The notes under the pieces were generated by a model. That model did not search any database and was not told where the DNA came from. It worked only from the letters and a program-made list of their open reading frames with translations. From NCBI GenBank assembly GCA_000729835.1, contig JFHB01000188.1:1-60766 (forward strand): a stretch of 60,766 nt of DNA, in the 5' to 3' direction. Below, piece by piece: positions 32,213 through 44,346 of the stretch. The translations under genes and the position numbers were made by a program. The stretch's first letter is position 1. Each line of letters begins with the position of its first letter. The DNA is from Atkinsonella hypoxylon (lineage: Eukaryota; Ascomycota; Sordariomycetes; Hypocreales; Clavicipitaceae).

Positions 32213-34428
32213 CTAGATAGCTCCAGGTGGATAAGCACTACCAGGAATCATGCCTGGTCCGCCGCGACTGGGACCCTGCCCTCTTGAGCCCGGTAGTTGA
32301 AAGTCTGGGTTGTTGTTCAACAAGACATCTTGTCGTTGCTGCCTCGCTTGCATCGGGCGACGAAGGGGAGGGCCTTGATTGGGCATCGGGGGATGAGGCT
32401 CCCAACGTGGATTAATGCCTCGTTGAGAGATGGAGGTGAAGTTGGATCGCTCAGACTCGGCTGGACTACGTGCACCGCCTACCGCGGCGTGCACGTCCTC
32501 GTAAACTGGTTCAATAGGAAGAGCGTGATGTAAGGCTCCTCCCTGAGCTGTGTCGTGTGGCGTCCCAGCAAATCTTGGGTCGACATCTTCGTAATAGTCA
32601 CTTTGAGATCTTGGTTCACCAACCGTCATGTTCGAGCTGAGTTGCTCGGGGAGAGGTCTGTATGAACGTGCTGGGGATGCAGAGCGGGGAGAATTTCTAC
32701 CCTCATTCTGGTTCCATGCTGCCCTTGGTAGGACACATTGTCTGTTTGAAAGTGATTAGCATGGTCAATACGTGGTCACGGGATAATGCAGGATAATGCA
32801 GGGTTGTATCCTTCTGGATGGGGACGTACTCCTCTATGCTGTACTTGCTTGCCTCACTTATGTAGGTGTCTCGTCCGACGTCTGGCATCGCACGACCTTG
32901 TTGCAAGCCAACCATGCCAGCTACATCCACGTCGCTATCCCGGAGCTGGTTTTGATGGCTGAAAGCGTTTGGCGGAGGAAGGGAAGCTGCGTCCATCTCG
33001 ATGGGAGATGCGCTTCCCATTGCGTGTCCAGGCAATGGTGGAGGCGATTCCGCTCGAGGGAGGTCGTAAGCATCATCAGCAGCCGAGCCATTGTTGCTGC
33101 AGTTCCATACGCGATCCAGAGATGTCTGCGAAGCTTGAGGGTGCCCGTATGGCAGGTCATCTTCCCTTGACGGTCGACGGCCATATGGACCTGGTGCCAT
33201 ATTATTGTACGCAGCGACTGGAGGTGGCCCACGTCCTCCTCTCATACCTCCCGGCCCATACCCTCCGCGCGGCTGAGGTCCGTAGCCGCCTCGTCCGCGA
33301 GGTCCTCCTCTTCCGGATGGCGGTCCGTAAACTCCCCCTCCACCGCCTCGTCCTCGTCCTGCTCCCCCATATGCATCGAAGCCGCCTCGTCCATATGGAC
33401 CTCCTCGGCCACCGCGCTGGCCCCCACCTCGTCCTCTTCCATACGGCTGAGGTCCAAAGGCATCAGGTGCACCACTCTGTGGGTAGCCATGGCGTTCTCG
33501 TGATGATGACCTCCCAGAAGCAGCCAAATTACTGGTACTGCCCATGTAGACTGGATCGACTGGCTTTTCCACAGGACTTCGCTGGGTAAGGGGAATTCTC
33601 TCGACGCTAACCTCATCATCTTTCTTCAGATTCTCCATAGTTGCAAATGTGGGGAGGCTATCACCAGCTCCAGGAGTCCTGCCACTGATACCTGGAACGG
33701 TAGTCTGACTAGCAATGACCGGTGCGGGCTTGAATTGGCCTTCCCTGTTGAAATAGTTTTCGCCGCTCATCTCGGCGTTCTCTGCGATGCGCTTTTGTCG
33801 AGCCTTCCTTCCGACAATTGCGCGTCGCATGGCGTAAGTGACAACAGCACAGACAGCCAGGATTATAGTGGCGGCAAGGACCACGTACGACCCCCATGCT
33901 GTATGAGGCATGAATAAGAGTATATCAATTACGAAAGCGACCAGGCAGGCGGCAAAGGTAAGCAGGATGAGAATGAATACTATCAGGAGATATCTGGCTG
34001 AATGTGACGGACTATGCATATGAGCGGCAACGGCCAGACAAAGCATGACGAGAGTGAGAAACGTCGCGACAGGATGAATAACAAGAATACTGGATAGCGT
34101 ATCCCGAACGGAGCTTGATAAATCAAACCGCTGGGTATCATCGTTCAATATGCCGCCTGAAATTTAGAAATAAAATTTGCCGTTAGTGTTGAGAGCTTGA
34201 CATCATTGGGGACAAGACATGACAGCCTCCGTGTTGAGCCATACCTGCATATCCCAAGCCAATTTTGGAACATTTGTCGCCTTGGCAGTAGCCGAACACG
34301 CCATACTTGACATCTTTGTTTTCACCTAGCGGGATAAATTTGGTGACGGGTATAGAAATGACGGACAAGAGTAGCAACACAAAGGCAGCAAACAGCAGCG
34401 CCGACAAGGGCGTTGCCGGTCGCAACAT
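32213..34428 (-). CDS. palI: pH-response regulator PalI/RIM9
   Basis: Three exons, 34428..34245, 34156..32830 and 32741..32213, two introns of 88 bp each; 679 residues. Exon 1 opens MLRPATPLSALLFAAFVLLL, a signal-anchor helix, followed by a short ectodomain with the conserved YGVFGYCQGDKC cysteines. Exon 2 provides three further helices (LVMLCLAVAAHM, LLIVFILILLTFAACLVAFV, VLAATIILAVCAVVTYAM), giving the four-helix PalI/SUR7-type topology. The long cytoplasmic tail is rich in RGG and GYGP repeats, and exon 3 carries RAAWNQNEGRNSPRS. PalI helps place the alkaline-pH sensor PalH at the plasma membrane in the Pal/Rim pathway. Intron 2 uses donor GTACGT and acceptor AAACAG with a GCTAATC branch word; this choice restores the frame, whereas reading through gives a dead end. 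The RGG-rich tail is longer than in yeast Rim9. Confidence 0.9.
33225..33460 (-). repeat. RGG/GYGP-coding low-complexity tract inside palI
   Basis: GC-rich imperfect repeats encode Arg-Gly-Gly and Gly-Tyr-Gly motifs. Such tracts often bind RNA or self-associate; here they lie in the predicted cytoplasmic tail. Confidence 0.75.
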
Positions 34429-35337
34429 AACGACAACGACAACAGCGCGCTATGCTGCAATGAGGACAGGAACTGATATGATTGAATGATATTTCCCGCG
34501 ATTGTCCGACTCTAGGCAGGCTGCTCCAGCCAAGTCGAAGTAGTCCACAGGGTGGACAATCACAACTGGATAGGGCTTCCGCTAGCCATGAGAGAGCTGT
34601 GCAACGCGTACGGAGAAGTGCGATGTCTCGTTGGTCGAAGTGAGAAAGAGGTGACAATAATCCCGCTTGAGTGGTTGAGGGATTGAAACAATAGAAACAG
34701 AGCAAGGCAGCGCAGCGCCCAGTGTCGTCTCGGCGATGACCAGCAGCGATAAGGGCAATCAATACAAAAGATGGGGTGAGGATCCAGTGGCGACCGAGCG
34801 CATGAACAAGCGAAGAATGAATGGAGCGACTGTTTGCAGGTCAAAGTCCTTGGAGTCGGGGAGACGTATCGTCGGGGAGATTGCACCGTTGCTTTTTGTG
34901 AGAAGAATCAGCCGGCCAGATTGGACGATGCGGGAGCGACAATCTATGAAACTTGGCAACGAGGCGAGCGCGGATGATGAAAGGCTTGGCCTAGTCAGGC
35001 TATAGAGAGTGGATGCGTGGGTGCGTGGGTGCGTGGGTGCGCGTCTGTCGCTTGTTTGTTGTCGCGGACCGCAGAAGACCCCTGTTCTGTTGCCCCTATG
35101 CACAAATAGCAATAATGGCCTCCTCGACAATTATTATGTCCTGACTTGCTTGCTGTCTGAGTGCTATTATTGTTGTTGTAGCTGCCGCTGTTGTTGCTGC
35201 TGCTGCTGCTACTGTTGGTGCTAGTCTCAAGATCAAGATTGTGCCTTGCAGATGCGGATGAATGCGAGACCAGACCAGACTAGACCTAGACCAGACCAGG
35301 CCAGACCAGACTCGCTCCAAGTTAGTGCCTGACACTC

Positions 35338-35347
35338 TCATCATCAC

Positions 35348-35379
<32 letters not shown>

Positions 35380-35381
35380 CC
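35338..35381. repeat. ATC trinucleotide microsatellite
   Basis: About 14 ATC units with two interruptions. Confidence 0.9.
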
Positions 35382-35569
35382 CAGCCTTGGATTACGGCCT
35401 GTTCAACTTGCACGCGCACACATATAATGGATGATGAATGGAATGGCACGGTTGGCGACTTTGCGATGTTGGACTGCTGGCGCCATGGGAAGATGGATGG
35501 ATGAGGGATGGATTGAAATGAGCCAGATTGACGCTTTCAGCCGGACTGCCTGCTCTTGCCTGCTCTGCC

Positions 35570-35620
35570 CGCTCTGCCCGCTCTGCCATGCCTGCCATGC
35601 CTGCCATGCCTGCCATTCCA
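35570..35620. repeat. Tandem GCTCTGCC and ATGCCTGCC repeats
   Basis: Two adjacent short tandem blocks are visible: GCTCTGCCC-type units, then four copies of a 9-bp CATGCCTGC-type unit. Confidence 0.8.
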
Positions 35621-36354
35621 TGCCCAAGCCTGCTAGCGCTCCATTTGCAACCGGTCCGGTCCCCCTTCAATGTTCTGATTTTATATCCATAAAACGACCA
35701 CAGGGGGTGCTGGAGAAATTGCTGATCTCACCATTATGGTCACAGATGCGAGCCCAGCCAGGTCATCTGGTCGCTGGCTTGCGACAGAGTGTATTCACGG
35801 ATATATGTGGCTGCAACAGCTTACCACTTTCTGAAGCTTCGTCTGATGGCGGGCCAAGCACCACAGCGCGCTGCACAAGAATCACCTCCGGGCGTCTGGA
35901 ACGCGAATAATGAATAATGAGACCAAACTGGATACATGTCTAGTACTATCATGAGCCCGCCCGCGAGCGAGAGCATGTCCCCCCACCCGTGATTCGTCTT
36001 CCTATTGACGTGCATCTTCCATCTACGAAATGGCAACAGAATGAAGCAGGTGAGGCTATCTGAAGGACTATTGATTGTAGGCGGACTTGGCGCAAACTCT
36101 CTTTTTATGACTTGCCCGTATGAACACATCTACGGAATAGAGGTTCCAGTAAATCTCAGGTCCAACCCATTTGCGTGAGGGTCCAGGTGGGGCCATGATG
36201 TAGCCCAATTGAGAAGGCGGTGAAGGTTCTGCCCACAGTGTATTAGTGCGAATTAACACTTTTATATCTAGTAGTATATACACTAATGTTTGGTGGCATA
36301 TACTGTATAAATGCAGTAAGCAGGGGTTCTAGCTATCCTTCTAGCGTAATTTAA

Positions 36355-36358
36355 TAAC

Positions 36359-36408
<50 letters not shown>
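36355..36408. repeat. AAT trinucleotide microsatellite
   Basis: About 17 consecutive TAA/AAT units at the edge of an AT-rich segment. Confidence 0.92.
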
Positions 36409-36409
<1 letters not shown>

Positions 36410-37110
36410 GTATGAATGCACACCCTATACACTCTAGAAATTGACACTGTATAATCTATAATCTGCATATTCTGCCCAAAAATTTGCCCCACCTGGACCC
36501 TCGCGCAAATAGTCTGGACCTGAGATTTAGTTACTGTACACCCACAGATCTACTTTTATACAAAGTGCTTCGTATACGGTACATAATAACGTTGAAGTGT
36601 TCCACTTAGTAGGCCACAAAATCCCGGGACATGTCACAGAACCCTAGGGCACTCCTCATCAAAACATCTTCCCTTTATTACAGGTAACAAGACATTTATG
36701 CAAGATCATTCTTGCGGCCAAGAGAGAAATCTTCTGAAGACCTCATGAAGACCTTAATGACAATGTCTCAGGCATCCACGGGCCCTAGAGGTCTCAAGGT
36801 CCTCACAAAGCCTATGAAGCGCTTACAGACATGAATAATTCTTGGTGCACGAAAACGCTTAAAGGCATTATTATTATTAAAGTCTTATTGACTAGATCCG
36901 AGAGTGTAATTGCAGCGACACTTCTCGAGGAGAGTGTAGAGCAGAAGCTGCGCCCATCTTAATTAGTCCAATGTTAATATTCATGCTCGCCCATCTCATC
37001 TACTAACCACAAGGCCTTATGTACAGAGTTATCCAGACCAGTGAAGCTATTTATGGCTAGATACTACTCTCCAGCCGGCGCTGATACTCGTGGCCGCTAG
37101 ACTTAAATGA

Positions 37111-37185
37111 GTTAGGTACCTAAGTACCTACCTACCTACCCTAGGTACCTGGTAGGTACCTAGGTAGTAGGTATGTGGATATGGT
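37111..37185. repeat. Cluster of AGGTACCT/TACCTAGG palindromes
   Basis: Overlapping copies of TAGGTACC, CTACCTAC and CCTAGGTA build a self-complementary tract. Similar clusters recur at about 41609-41671, 41905-41945, 42498-42530, 50850-50980 and 54708-54760. Confidence 0.8.
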
Positions 37186-38564
37186 ATAAGTTAAGTGGCA
37201 GGTACTTAGGCACCTGTATGTAATTCACCAGTGCATGTACATAAACCTCTATCCTGCAGAGGATTCTAAAGTGAAAATCCCTAATTACAATATACTGCAC
37301 TACTATGGGTTTTAAAGATACCTATAATAGACTAACCAGCAAGATAAATAAGGATTATGCCATAAGTTCAAGTAGAGTCTTCTATGAAAACACTGCCAAA
37401 CGGGTTACGGGGAAACTAGGGTTACTAGTATAAAGTATTGAAAATCAGGGCCTGGCCCTAAATTAGTGAGGCCCACGTTTCCATTTGCCAGCGGGGGGGC
37501 GAATCTGCGGTCGGCCCTTGCCTTCGAAAATGCTAATTTCAACAGACCCTTGCAAACATACAATCAAGCAAGCAAGCTAGCAAGCAACCCTAGGGAAGGA
37601 AGGGACTAATCGATTAACTCCCGGTCACCAAGCTTATGGTTCATAATTAGGGCTTAAGGGCCGCAATACGTCTGGTAGCTTCCACGACCGAGGCGACTAA
37701 ACTACAGGGGTTGGTTATAGGCTGCACTCTGAGGAAGACGGACTTCAATGGTTTCACACAGGAGTATAACTACAGCATTGTCCTCGCTAAATTCGTGAGA
37801 TACCCCGAGTTCCTCCAGACATCACGCGACAAGCCATTCACCAAACAATGATGTGACTATGCGGTTGACAAATATAATTTTGTTGCTCATAGGAGGTAGA
37901 GGAAGCTTGTGGCTATGGAAGAATTCACGAGAAGCTTGATAGTGACCGAGCAATGGCAATACAAAAGGCTCGGTTCTTCCCAGATGTGACCTCGCCGTGG
38001 ACTTACATTTTCCACACGTCCACGACATCGTAATGGTTGGGTGGAGATACTGACCTAGCGCGTTGGATGTACTGTTTATTTTTCTAGTCTTGTCGAGCAT
38101 GAACTTGCTGCTCTCGATTACAGTCTAATTCAATTGATATAAACACATCCTTGCCCTGTGTGGCGCATTTAGAACGCACTTGTGTACAGTTCTCTCGATC
38201 GCTTTGCAAGGTGGTATCTATCGGTTATGTACAAATGAATCAGCGAATACTGCATCAATCACCGGTTTACTAGATTGGTGTATCATCCAAAGCGAAGAGG
38301 CAAAAATGACCGATAGACCCCAAATCAGCCATGTAGGTTTTCAGCATTTGGCCCCCAGTGTGGAGAGCTGACAGGAGAACGCCCGAAAAGAACAAGAAAA
38401 GAAAAAAAAGGCAGACACAACAAAATTGGTGAACCCATCGACGTCATTGAAATTTGCTGTCCCTTTGCAGCGCCTTAAATGTCCGCCGATACCTCATCCA
38501 AAACGGCGAACATATAGGCTGCAGATACATAGCCGCAATCACGACCAGCACGTTGCGACCGAAC

Positions 38565-40674
38565 ATGCTGCACTTTGTGCGGGCAGCCTCATCATCAGGA
38601 GCGTGCTTGCGCACTGCAGCTCTTCGCAATGACGACGTCCTCAACCCTCGACGTGCCGCCTGCGCAACATCACGCCGATACATACAGAGCTCAAGTGGCT
38701 TCCGACCGCTTCGTCCGCCATCGCCAGAAGAGCTGGGCGCTCCTCAAGCAGCGAAGCAATACAATAAGGGTGGAAAATGGACACGACGACTGTTGATAGC
38801 TCTCATCACCGGCAGCACCATCTACGTGGCCGACCGACGGATCTATGGCTCGGGGTTAGCAAGAACGGTACGCACCTTTACGACAACGCTCATGGTCGCG
38901 CTCGACTACAAGATGAACTTCCGCCCGGAGCCCATCACGGCGGGTTCGATCCCGGAGCTTCATGCCCGCAATGCGGAAAGGCTGTTCGACCTGCTCCGCG
39001 CGAACGGAGGCTTGTATCTCAAGATCGGGCAAGCGATTGCCATGCAGAGCGCTGTTCTGCCGCCCGAGTTCCAGAAGATGTTCAGCAGGATGTTTGACGA
39101 CGCGCCGCAACACGACTGGAAGGACGTGGAGGCCGTAATCAGAGAAGACTTTGGCAAGAGCGTGGAGGAGGTCTTTGGTGTCAGCTTCACGGGCAAGGAG
39201 GGCATGGGAGTAATGGAGCGCAAAGCCAGAGCGAGCGCGAGTGTTGCGCAGGTTCATTGGGCGAAATTACCTGATGGTCGCGAGGTAGCTATCAAGATCC
39301 AGAAGAGAGAGATTGCGAAGCAGATTGCCTGGGACCTGTGGGCTTTTCGGTAAGTCACCGACAAGCACGCGAATAACACACAAGCGGGTCTCCTACGAGA
39401 GAGCAGGGGAAAAGAGATAGAAAATTTCGCTGATGGCTTATTATTTGGGGCAAAATAGGGCTGTAACGTGGATATACTCTAAATGGTTCGATCTTCCGTT
39501 ATATACACTGGTGCCTTTTATCACGGAGCGCCTGGAGCTGGAGACAGACTTCCTCAACGAGGCTAAAAACTCGGAAACAATGAGAGATCTCGTCGACTCC
39601 GAGAAGAGCCTCAAGGGCCGCGTTTACGTTCCCGTGGTCTACTCGGATCTGACTACCCGACGAGTCCTCACGACAGAATGGATCGAGGGCGTGCGCCTCT
39701 GGGACAAGAAAGCCATGACATCACGATGGCTCGGCGGCCACGGCAAGGGCTCTCCAGGTGCCAAATCCCCTCTCCCACCCCTCGACATGGACAAAGCACG
39801 CCGAGAGCTTCGCACACAACCCTTCCGAGAGAACATCAAGCCAGAGCGTCAGGAATGGAAAGGCGCACGCGGCCGAGGCGGTCTGGGACTGTCCACCAAG
39901 GAAGTCATGACAACCATGATCGACCTCTTCTCCGCCCAGATCTTCAAATGGGGCGTCGTCCACTGCGACCCTCACCCAGGCAACATCTTCATCCGACGTC
40001 TCCCCAACGGGCGGGCCGAACTCGTCCTGATCGACCACGGTCTCTACGTATACATGTCCCCCCGATTCCGCCACCAATACTGCACCTTCTGGAAAGCTCT
40101 CATGACATTCGACAACAAGACCATCAGCCGAATCACATCCGAATGGGGCATCAGGGGCGCGGATTTCTTCGCCAGCGCAACCCTCATGCGACCCTACGAG
40201 GGCGGCTCGGGCGGCTCCATCCGTGAGAAACTCAACCGGGAGCTCGAGGGCAAGACTGCCGAGGAGAGACACTACGCCATGCAGAGACTCATGAAGCAGA
40301 GCCTGAGGGACATGCTCGCCGATGACGAGAAATGGCCTAAGGAACTCCTCTTCATCGGCAGGAACATGCGCATCGTCCAGGGCAACAACCAGTACCTCGG
40401 ATCGCCTGTCAACAGGGTCAAAATGATGGGTGAATGGGCTAGCAGGAGCCTCTTTCAGGACAAGAACCTTCCTTTGCCGCAGAGAATCACGAACGCCTGG
40501 AGACACGTCCTCTTCAAAATGGTCATGTCCGTCACGGACGTGGCGTTTTACTTCTTCAAGTTGAGGCAGTGGTTCGGATTGGGCGGCGGCATGGAGGACG
40601 AGATGGAGAGGAGAATGAGGGGCATGGCGCAGGATTATGGAATCGAGCTTCAGCACGATATTTTTGAGGGATGA
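38565..40674 (+). CDS. ABC1/ADCK-family atypical kinase, mitochondrial (MCP2/CQD-like)
   Basis: Two exons, 38565..39349 and 39459..40674, with a 109-bp intron (GTAAGT donor, GCTGATG branch word, ATAG acceptor); 666 residues. The Arg/Ala/Ser-rich N-terminus fits a mitochondrial targeting signal, followed by one hydrophobic segment LLIALITGSTIYVA. The family hallmarks are present: KIGQ (K153), ASVAQVHWAKLPDG with VAIKIQ, the LELETDFLNEAKN ExD motif, HCDPHPGN (H430, D432) and DHG (D454). ABC1/ADCK proteins are UbiB-type ATPases affecting coenzyme Q or mitochondrial lipid distribution; the domain order and insert after WDKKAM fit the ADCK1/Mcp2-Cqd group. I start at ATG 38565 because upstream in-frame sequence has only a TTG. 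The Lys/Arg-rich GARGRGGLGLST insert before the catalytic loop is a variable region. Confidence 0.87.
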
Positions 40675-42724
40675 AAGAGAAAGACCATGGTCGACTTGAG
40701 AGGCACGATGAGCTATGAGTTGAATGTGGAATTGGGTGAGTGGTACTGACTTGGTGAAAGAGCCAGTTTCTAGTCTCGTCGCTGTACTTTTGTTTTCCTT
40801 CGAGCGATGGCGCATTCCTTTTTTATTCTTTTAATTTTTTTTTTTTTTTGTTGGAGACGTCATTTGTCAGTATCCAACGACGCTTGTACGATCAGGGACA
40901 TGTAGTTGAGATAGGCTAGAGAAGGGATGCATTCTCGTATAATAGAGGTAGGGGACGTCATCACTCAGCACACAATGGTATCTTTGGTGTTTCTCTGGCA
41001 TGCCTAGCTTTACGACGCATTCGGCTGCGCTACAGTGAAGTTTCTATATGCAATACAAATGCTTGCCTTGGGTGAGTTGATTGAGATTGTCATTATGAGA
41101 AGAGCCTATTTTCCATGCAAAGCTTCCCATGCAGGCATCACGGAAAGACCTCTCAGGGTATCAACGGACATCTCTCAAGTCCAGACCCTGTGTGACATGG
41201 AACTTGCAGTAGAAATCGCGCGCACGCATGCATGTCTATCAGACTTGTCTGTTTCATTGCAGCTGTTGTGTCCACAGCAAGTGGGCTCTTGGGCATTAGG
41301 ACTGCACCTGGTGAGCGTTTCAGAAAATGCGCGTACTATATCCTCATATGCGGCCTGGCAGTCTATACATCCAATCCAGCCTTGCCAATCGGGAAATAGA
41401 CCAGTTCCGGGTGGCCTACCAATGTGTGTCGGAGGATGTGTAGATAGAGAGTCATGCTTATGGAAGACTTCAAAAAAGATGATGATGATAATGATGATGA
41501 TAACTTGAACAAAGATATATAGCAAGAAACAGGAAAAGGAAGTCAAACTCGGTCGAGATGGATAAGACGGGGGAAATTCCCAACCCACGACGAGTATTGT
41601 TTTTATATCTAAGTACCGAGGTACCTGTACCTACCCTCTGTGCGTAAGCTGGAGGTACCTAGGGTAGGTAACACCTTGCCGAGCCTGTGCTGCTATGACG
41701 CAAAGGATCTGGTAATGATAGATATTACTGGCAGGAAGTTCCGTGTCGCTGGTTTCGTGGCTGGCCGAATGAAGACCAGCTGACACAGAGACCAGCGCAT
41801 GCGGTTGCACGATATTCCGCAAGGCGCCCAGTACGACGACGCAGGTTATGCACAAGAGACGAATGCCATGACAAGTCTCGCAACCCATCACTAACTAACT
41901 ATTACCTACCTACTCCGTAAGGTAACTACCTAGGCAGCCTTAGGTCCCGTTCCTGTAATTTTAGGTGCCTATGCCCAGTCATCTAAAATTAGTAGGCGCA
42001 ATATTATGGACGGGTGATAGATGTGATTGATATATGATGCTTATGCTGTCTCACCCTCACCCTCATCCGCATCGGTTCGGGTATCTCGCCGTCCTCCGGA
42101 ATAGAGGACTGCTTCGGAGCCATATTTCTCCAATCGCGTTTTGATGCCCCTGACGGAATGTCAATGGCTGCTGCCAGGGGCCGCGCTGGAGCAACATGAA
42201 ACTAGCCCGGCAGCTAGACATCCTCTTATTACTTGCACGTGCGCCAGGCAGATTGCGTTCATCTGATATTAAAGGCGACAATGACCACACTGTGGGTCTG
42301 CGTGGCCAATGACATTATATATATTCACAATACGGGTGCACTAAGCGCGCACTAGTTATTATGTTATATGATAAGGATGTTGTGGAAAGAGAATTTCTTC
42401 AACGTCATGTTTCTTCCTCTTTTTTTTTTTCCCCTCATAGTCTGGCGTCATAAAGCAAGTGCGACGACAGTACCTACAATACGCCATGTTTCTAGAAGGT
42501 AGGTAGGTACCTGCCTAGGTAGGTAGAGGTGGCATGCGTGCATTCTTCAGCAACATACATCAAGCCAAGCGCACGCTGCAGAGCCGTAGCGATGAGAAGA
42601 GGGGAAAAAAAAAGAAAAAAAAGAAAAAACGGGCAGTCGGCGGCTGTTTGAACGACAACGCAACGTTGCGACTAGCGAAAAGCCGGAAAGCCTCCAGAAG
42701 CGGTAGGCGCTGCCCCTATTCCAG

Positions 42725-42897
42725 CAGGGCACGCAAACAATGCACTGGAGCTTTCATATATCGCACTGGACCTAACCGAATCGAGATTAGTAACTTTTAG
42801 TGGGTTCCACACTAAGAATAGGCGTGCAGGGACCCTTCCGGTTTTAGTTAGGTCCAGTACGATATATGAAAGCTCCAGTGCATTATTTGCGTGCCCA
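42725..42897. mobile_element. MITE-like element, ~52-bp terminal inverted repeats
   Basis: The left end CAGGGCACGCAAACAATGCA continues through CTGGAGCTTTCATATATCGC to GACCTAACCG. The right end is its near-exact inverse, ending GCATTATTTGCGTGCCC. The total is about 172 bp with no coding capacity. ATTCCAG lies on both sides (42718-42724 and 42897-42903), a likely target-site duplication of 7-8 bp. The CAGGG start and this duplication length fit non-autonomous hAT elements (inference). Copy number cannot be judged from this window. Confidence 0.82.
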
Positions 42898-43339
42898 TTC
42901 CAGGAACGCTGTTTTCGTCCGCCACTGGCCGGCCCTATGGCGGCGACAAGTAGGCTGGATGCCGGGATATGCTGTCTGGGGAGGGCAGAGCTTGGGCGAC
43001 AGGGGGGTTCAGGTGGGGTGTCAGATTACACGAGCACGTCGTCCTTTTTTGGCTTATGTGTTGGTTGGTGTACATACATATATTTGCAGGCAGACAGGTC
43101 TCGTGTATGTAATTTGACAGCCCGTGTGGGATAGGGATACCCCGTAGACTAGCGGGAAATTGGAGCACGGGGGGAATTTCATTGAACGGCGCAAACTTGC
43201 ATTGTTGCGGATCGGGTGGGCACTCATGCACAGATTCCGACTAGCACATTGACAATGAATGAACCTGGTCAAAGGGTCTGTGGTAGTCAATTAAATTAAA
43301 TTGCACTCTTCGTGCTGGTGCCTGGGCAGAACCTCGATC

Positions 43340-43392
43340 CACCTGCCTGCCACCTGCCTGCCATCTGCCTGCCACCTGCCTGCCACCTGCCA
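43340..43392. repeat. CTGCCTGCCAC tandem repeat
   Basis: Four to five copies of an 11-bp unit. Confidence 0.85.
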
Positions 43393-44346
43393 ATCTGCGT
43401 TGACCCACGGTCTAAGGTTCAAGGTTCAAGGTCCAATGTCCAAGGTCCAATGTCCATCATCACTTTGGTCCCGTTTTGTCTTTTTTTTTTCGTCACTAGA
43501 ATAACTAATCTCGTCGTTGGACTCGCTGGTCTCGCTGGTCTCGCTGGCCCATCGTTCATATATTACTGACCAAGATTCGCTGTCAACTGCATCCGCTTTT
43601 TATCCGTATTGCCCGTCTACGGAGTTATACTCCGTGCATATTAGCTTCAAACGTCTACGCTACTCGATTGCTTGCTGTTGTGATCCAACCGCTTCTTGCG
43701 ACCAGACGCCTTTTGTATTGGCATTTTTTTCTTCCCATTTCTGCTGCACAAAACAAGGTCAACAAGCAGCTTCAAGGCCCCTACTCATTTCTGCCCCCCT
43801 CCACCGGTGCATTGCGCCCGGGCCCGAGTACCTGGGTTATATTTGTTCATCATTCTGCTACGTCCGTTCTCGTCCTTCTGCTCCTCATCCTTTCAGATCA
43901 TCTCCACTTCTGGAAGCTTGCGCCTCGAGTATCACCACGAGCCCTCGAGCCACTCGAGCGAGCACCCGGCTCTTTATTTCAGGTTTCTTGTCAGTCTGGC
44001 GCTTGGCTTGGCCTTCTTTTGTCAGACAGGCCACCTGGCAGCAGCCTACCGACGCATAATATCACCCAACATAAACCAATCCTGTATGAGCCTGTGGCGC
44101 TTGCGTCACTTCGCGCCCACTTCCGTCTCCAGCTGACCCATTGCTGGCCGTCTTCGTTCTTAACTTTCCCCGTTATTGCGCCCAGTTGCGCTGCATGTTG
44201 CGTGGAGCACTTTTAGATCTGTGGCCGTGGCTTTAATTGCCATTTCCATTCCCCGTTCCGTCGAGCCTAACTGGCTGTGAGCTCTTCCCTCGACTACGAC
44301 CTAGATTGTCTGTCTGTCGACAGCCCCCTCCCAACTTGACACTGTT

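Larger units (their letters stand above)
34429..38564. other. Gene-free interval of 4.1 kb with many simple repeats
   Basis: No supported gene. The left part (34.9-35.7 kb) holds several microsatellites: GTGCGTGG units (35012-35045), CCAGA units (35265-35315), ATC (35338-35381) and GCCTGCCAT units (35570-35620). From about 36.2 to 37.9 kb the sequence is AT-rich with an AAT microsatellite and a cluster of AGGTACCT palindromes (37111-37185). It reads as decayed intergenic or repeat DNA. Confidence 0.45.
40675..44346. other. Gene-free interval of 3.7 kb with MITE and simple repeats
   Basis: No gene is supported. It contains a T11 run near 40839, AGGTACCT clusters (41609-41671, 41905-41945, 42498-42530), a MITE-like element (42725-42897), CTGCC-type tandem repeats (43340-43392), a CAAGGTTCAAGGTCCAATGT repeat (43412-43460) and an ACGGAGT/ACTCCGT inverted repeat (43619-43635). 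The last several hundred bases are pyrimidine-rich and probably form the septin promoter and 5' leader. Confidence 0.45.

Noticed and set aside
32969..33619. Plus-strand 206-codon frame opposite palI
   Set aside because: Antisense shadow of the RGG-rich tail, with no independent support.
37822..38100. Minus-strand 92-codon frame
   Set aside because: No homology, no splice partners, AT-rich surroundings.
39678..40815. Long frames of up to 364 codons antisense or out of frame to the ABC1 kinase gene
   Set aside because: These are shadows of a GC-rich conserved coding region; only the plus-strand frame carries the kinase motifs.
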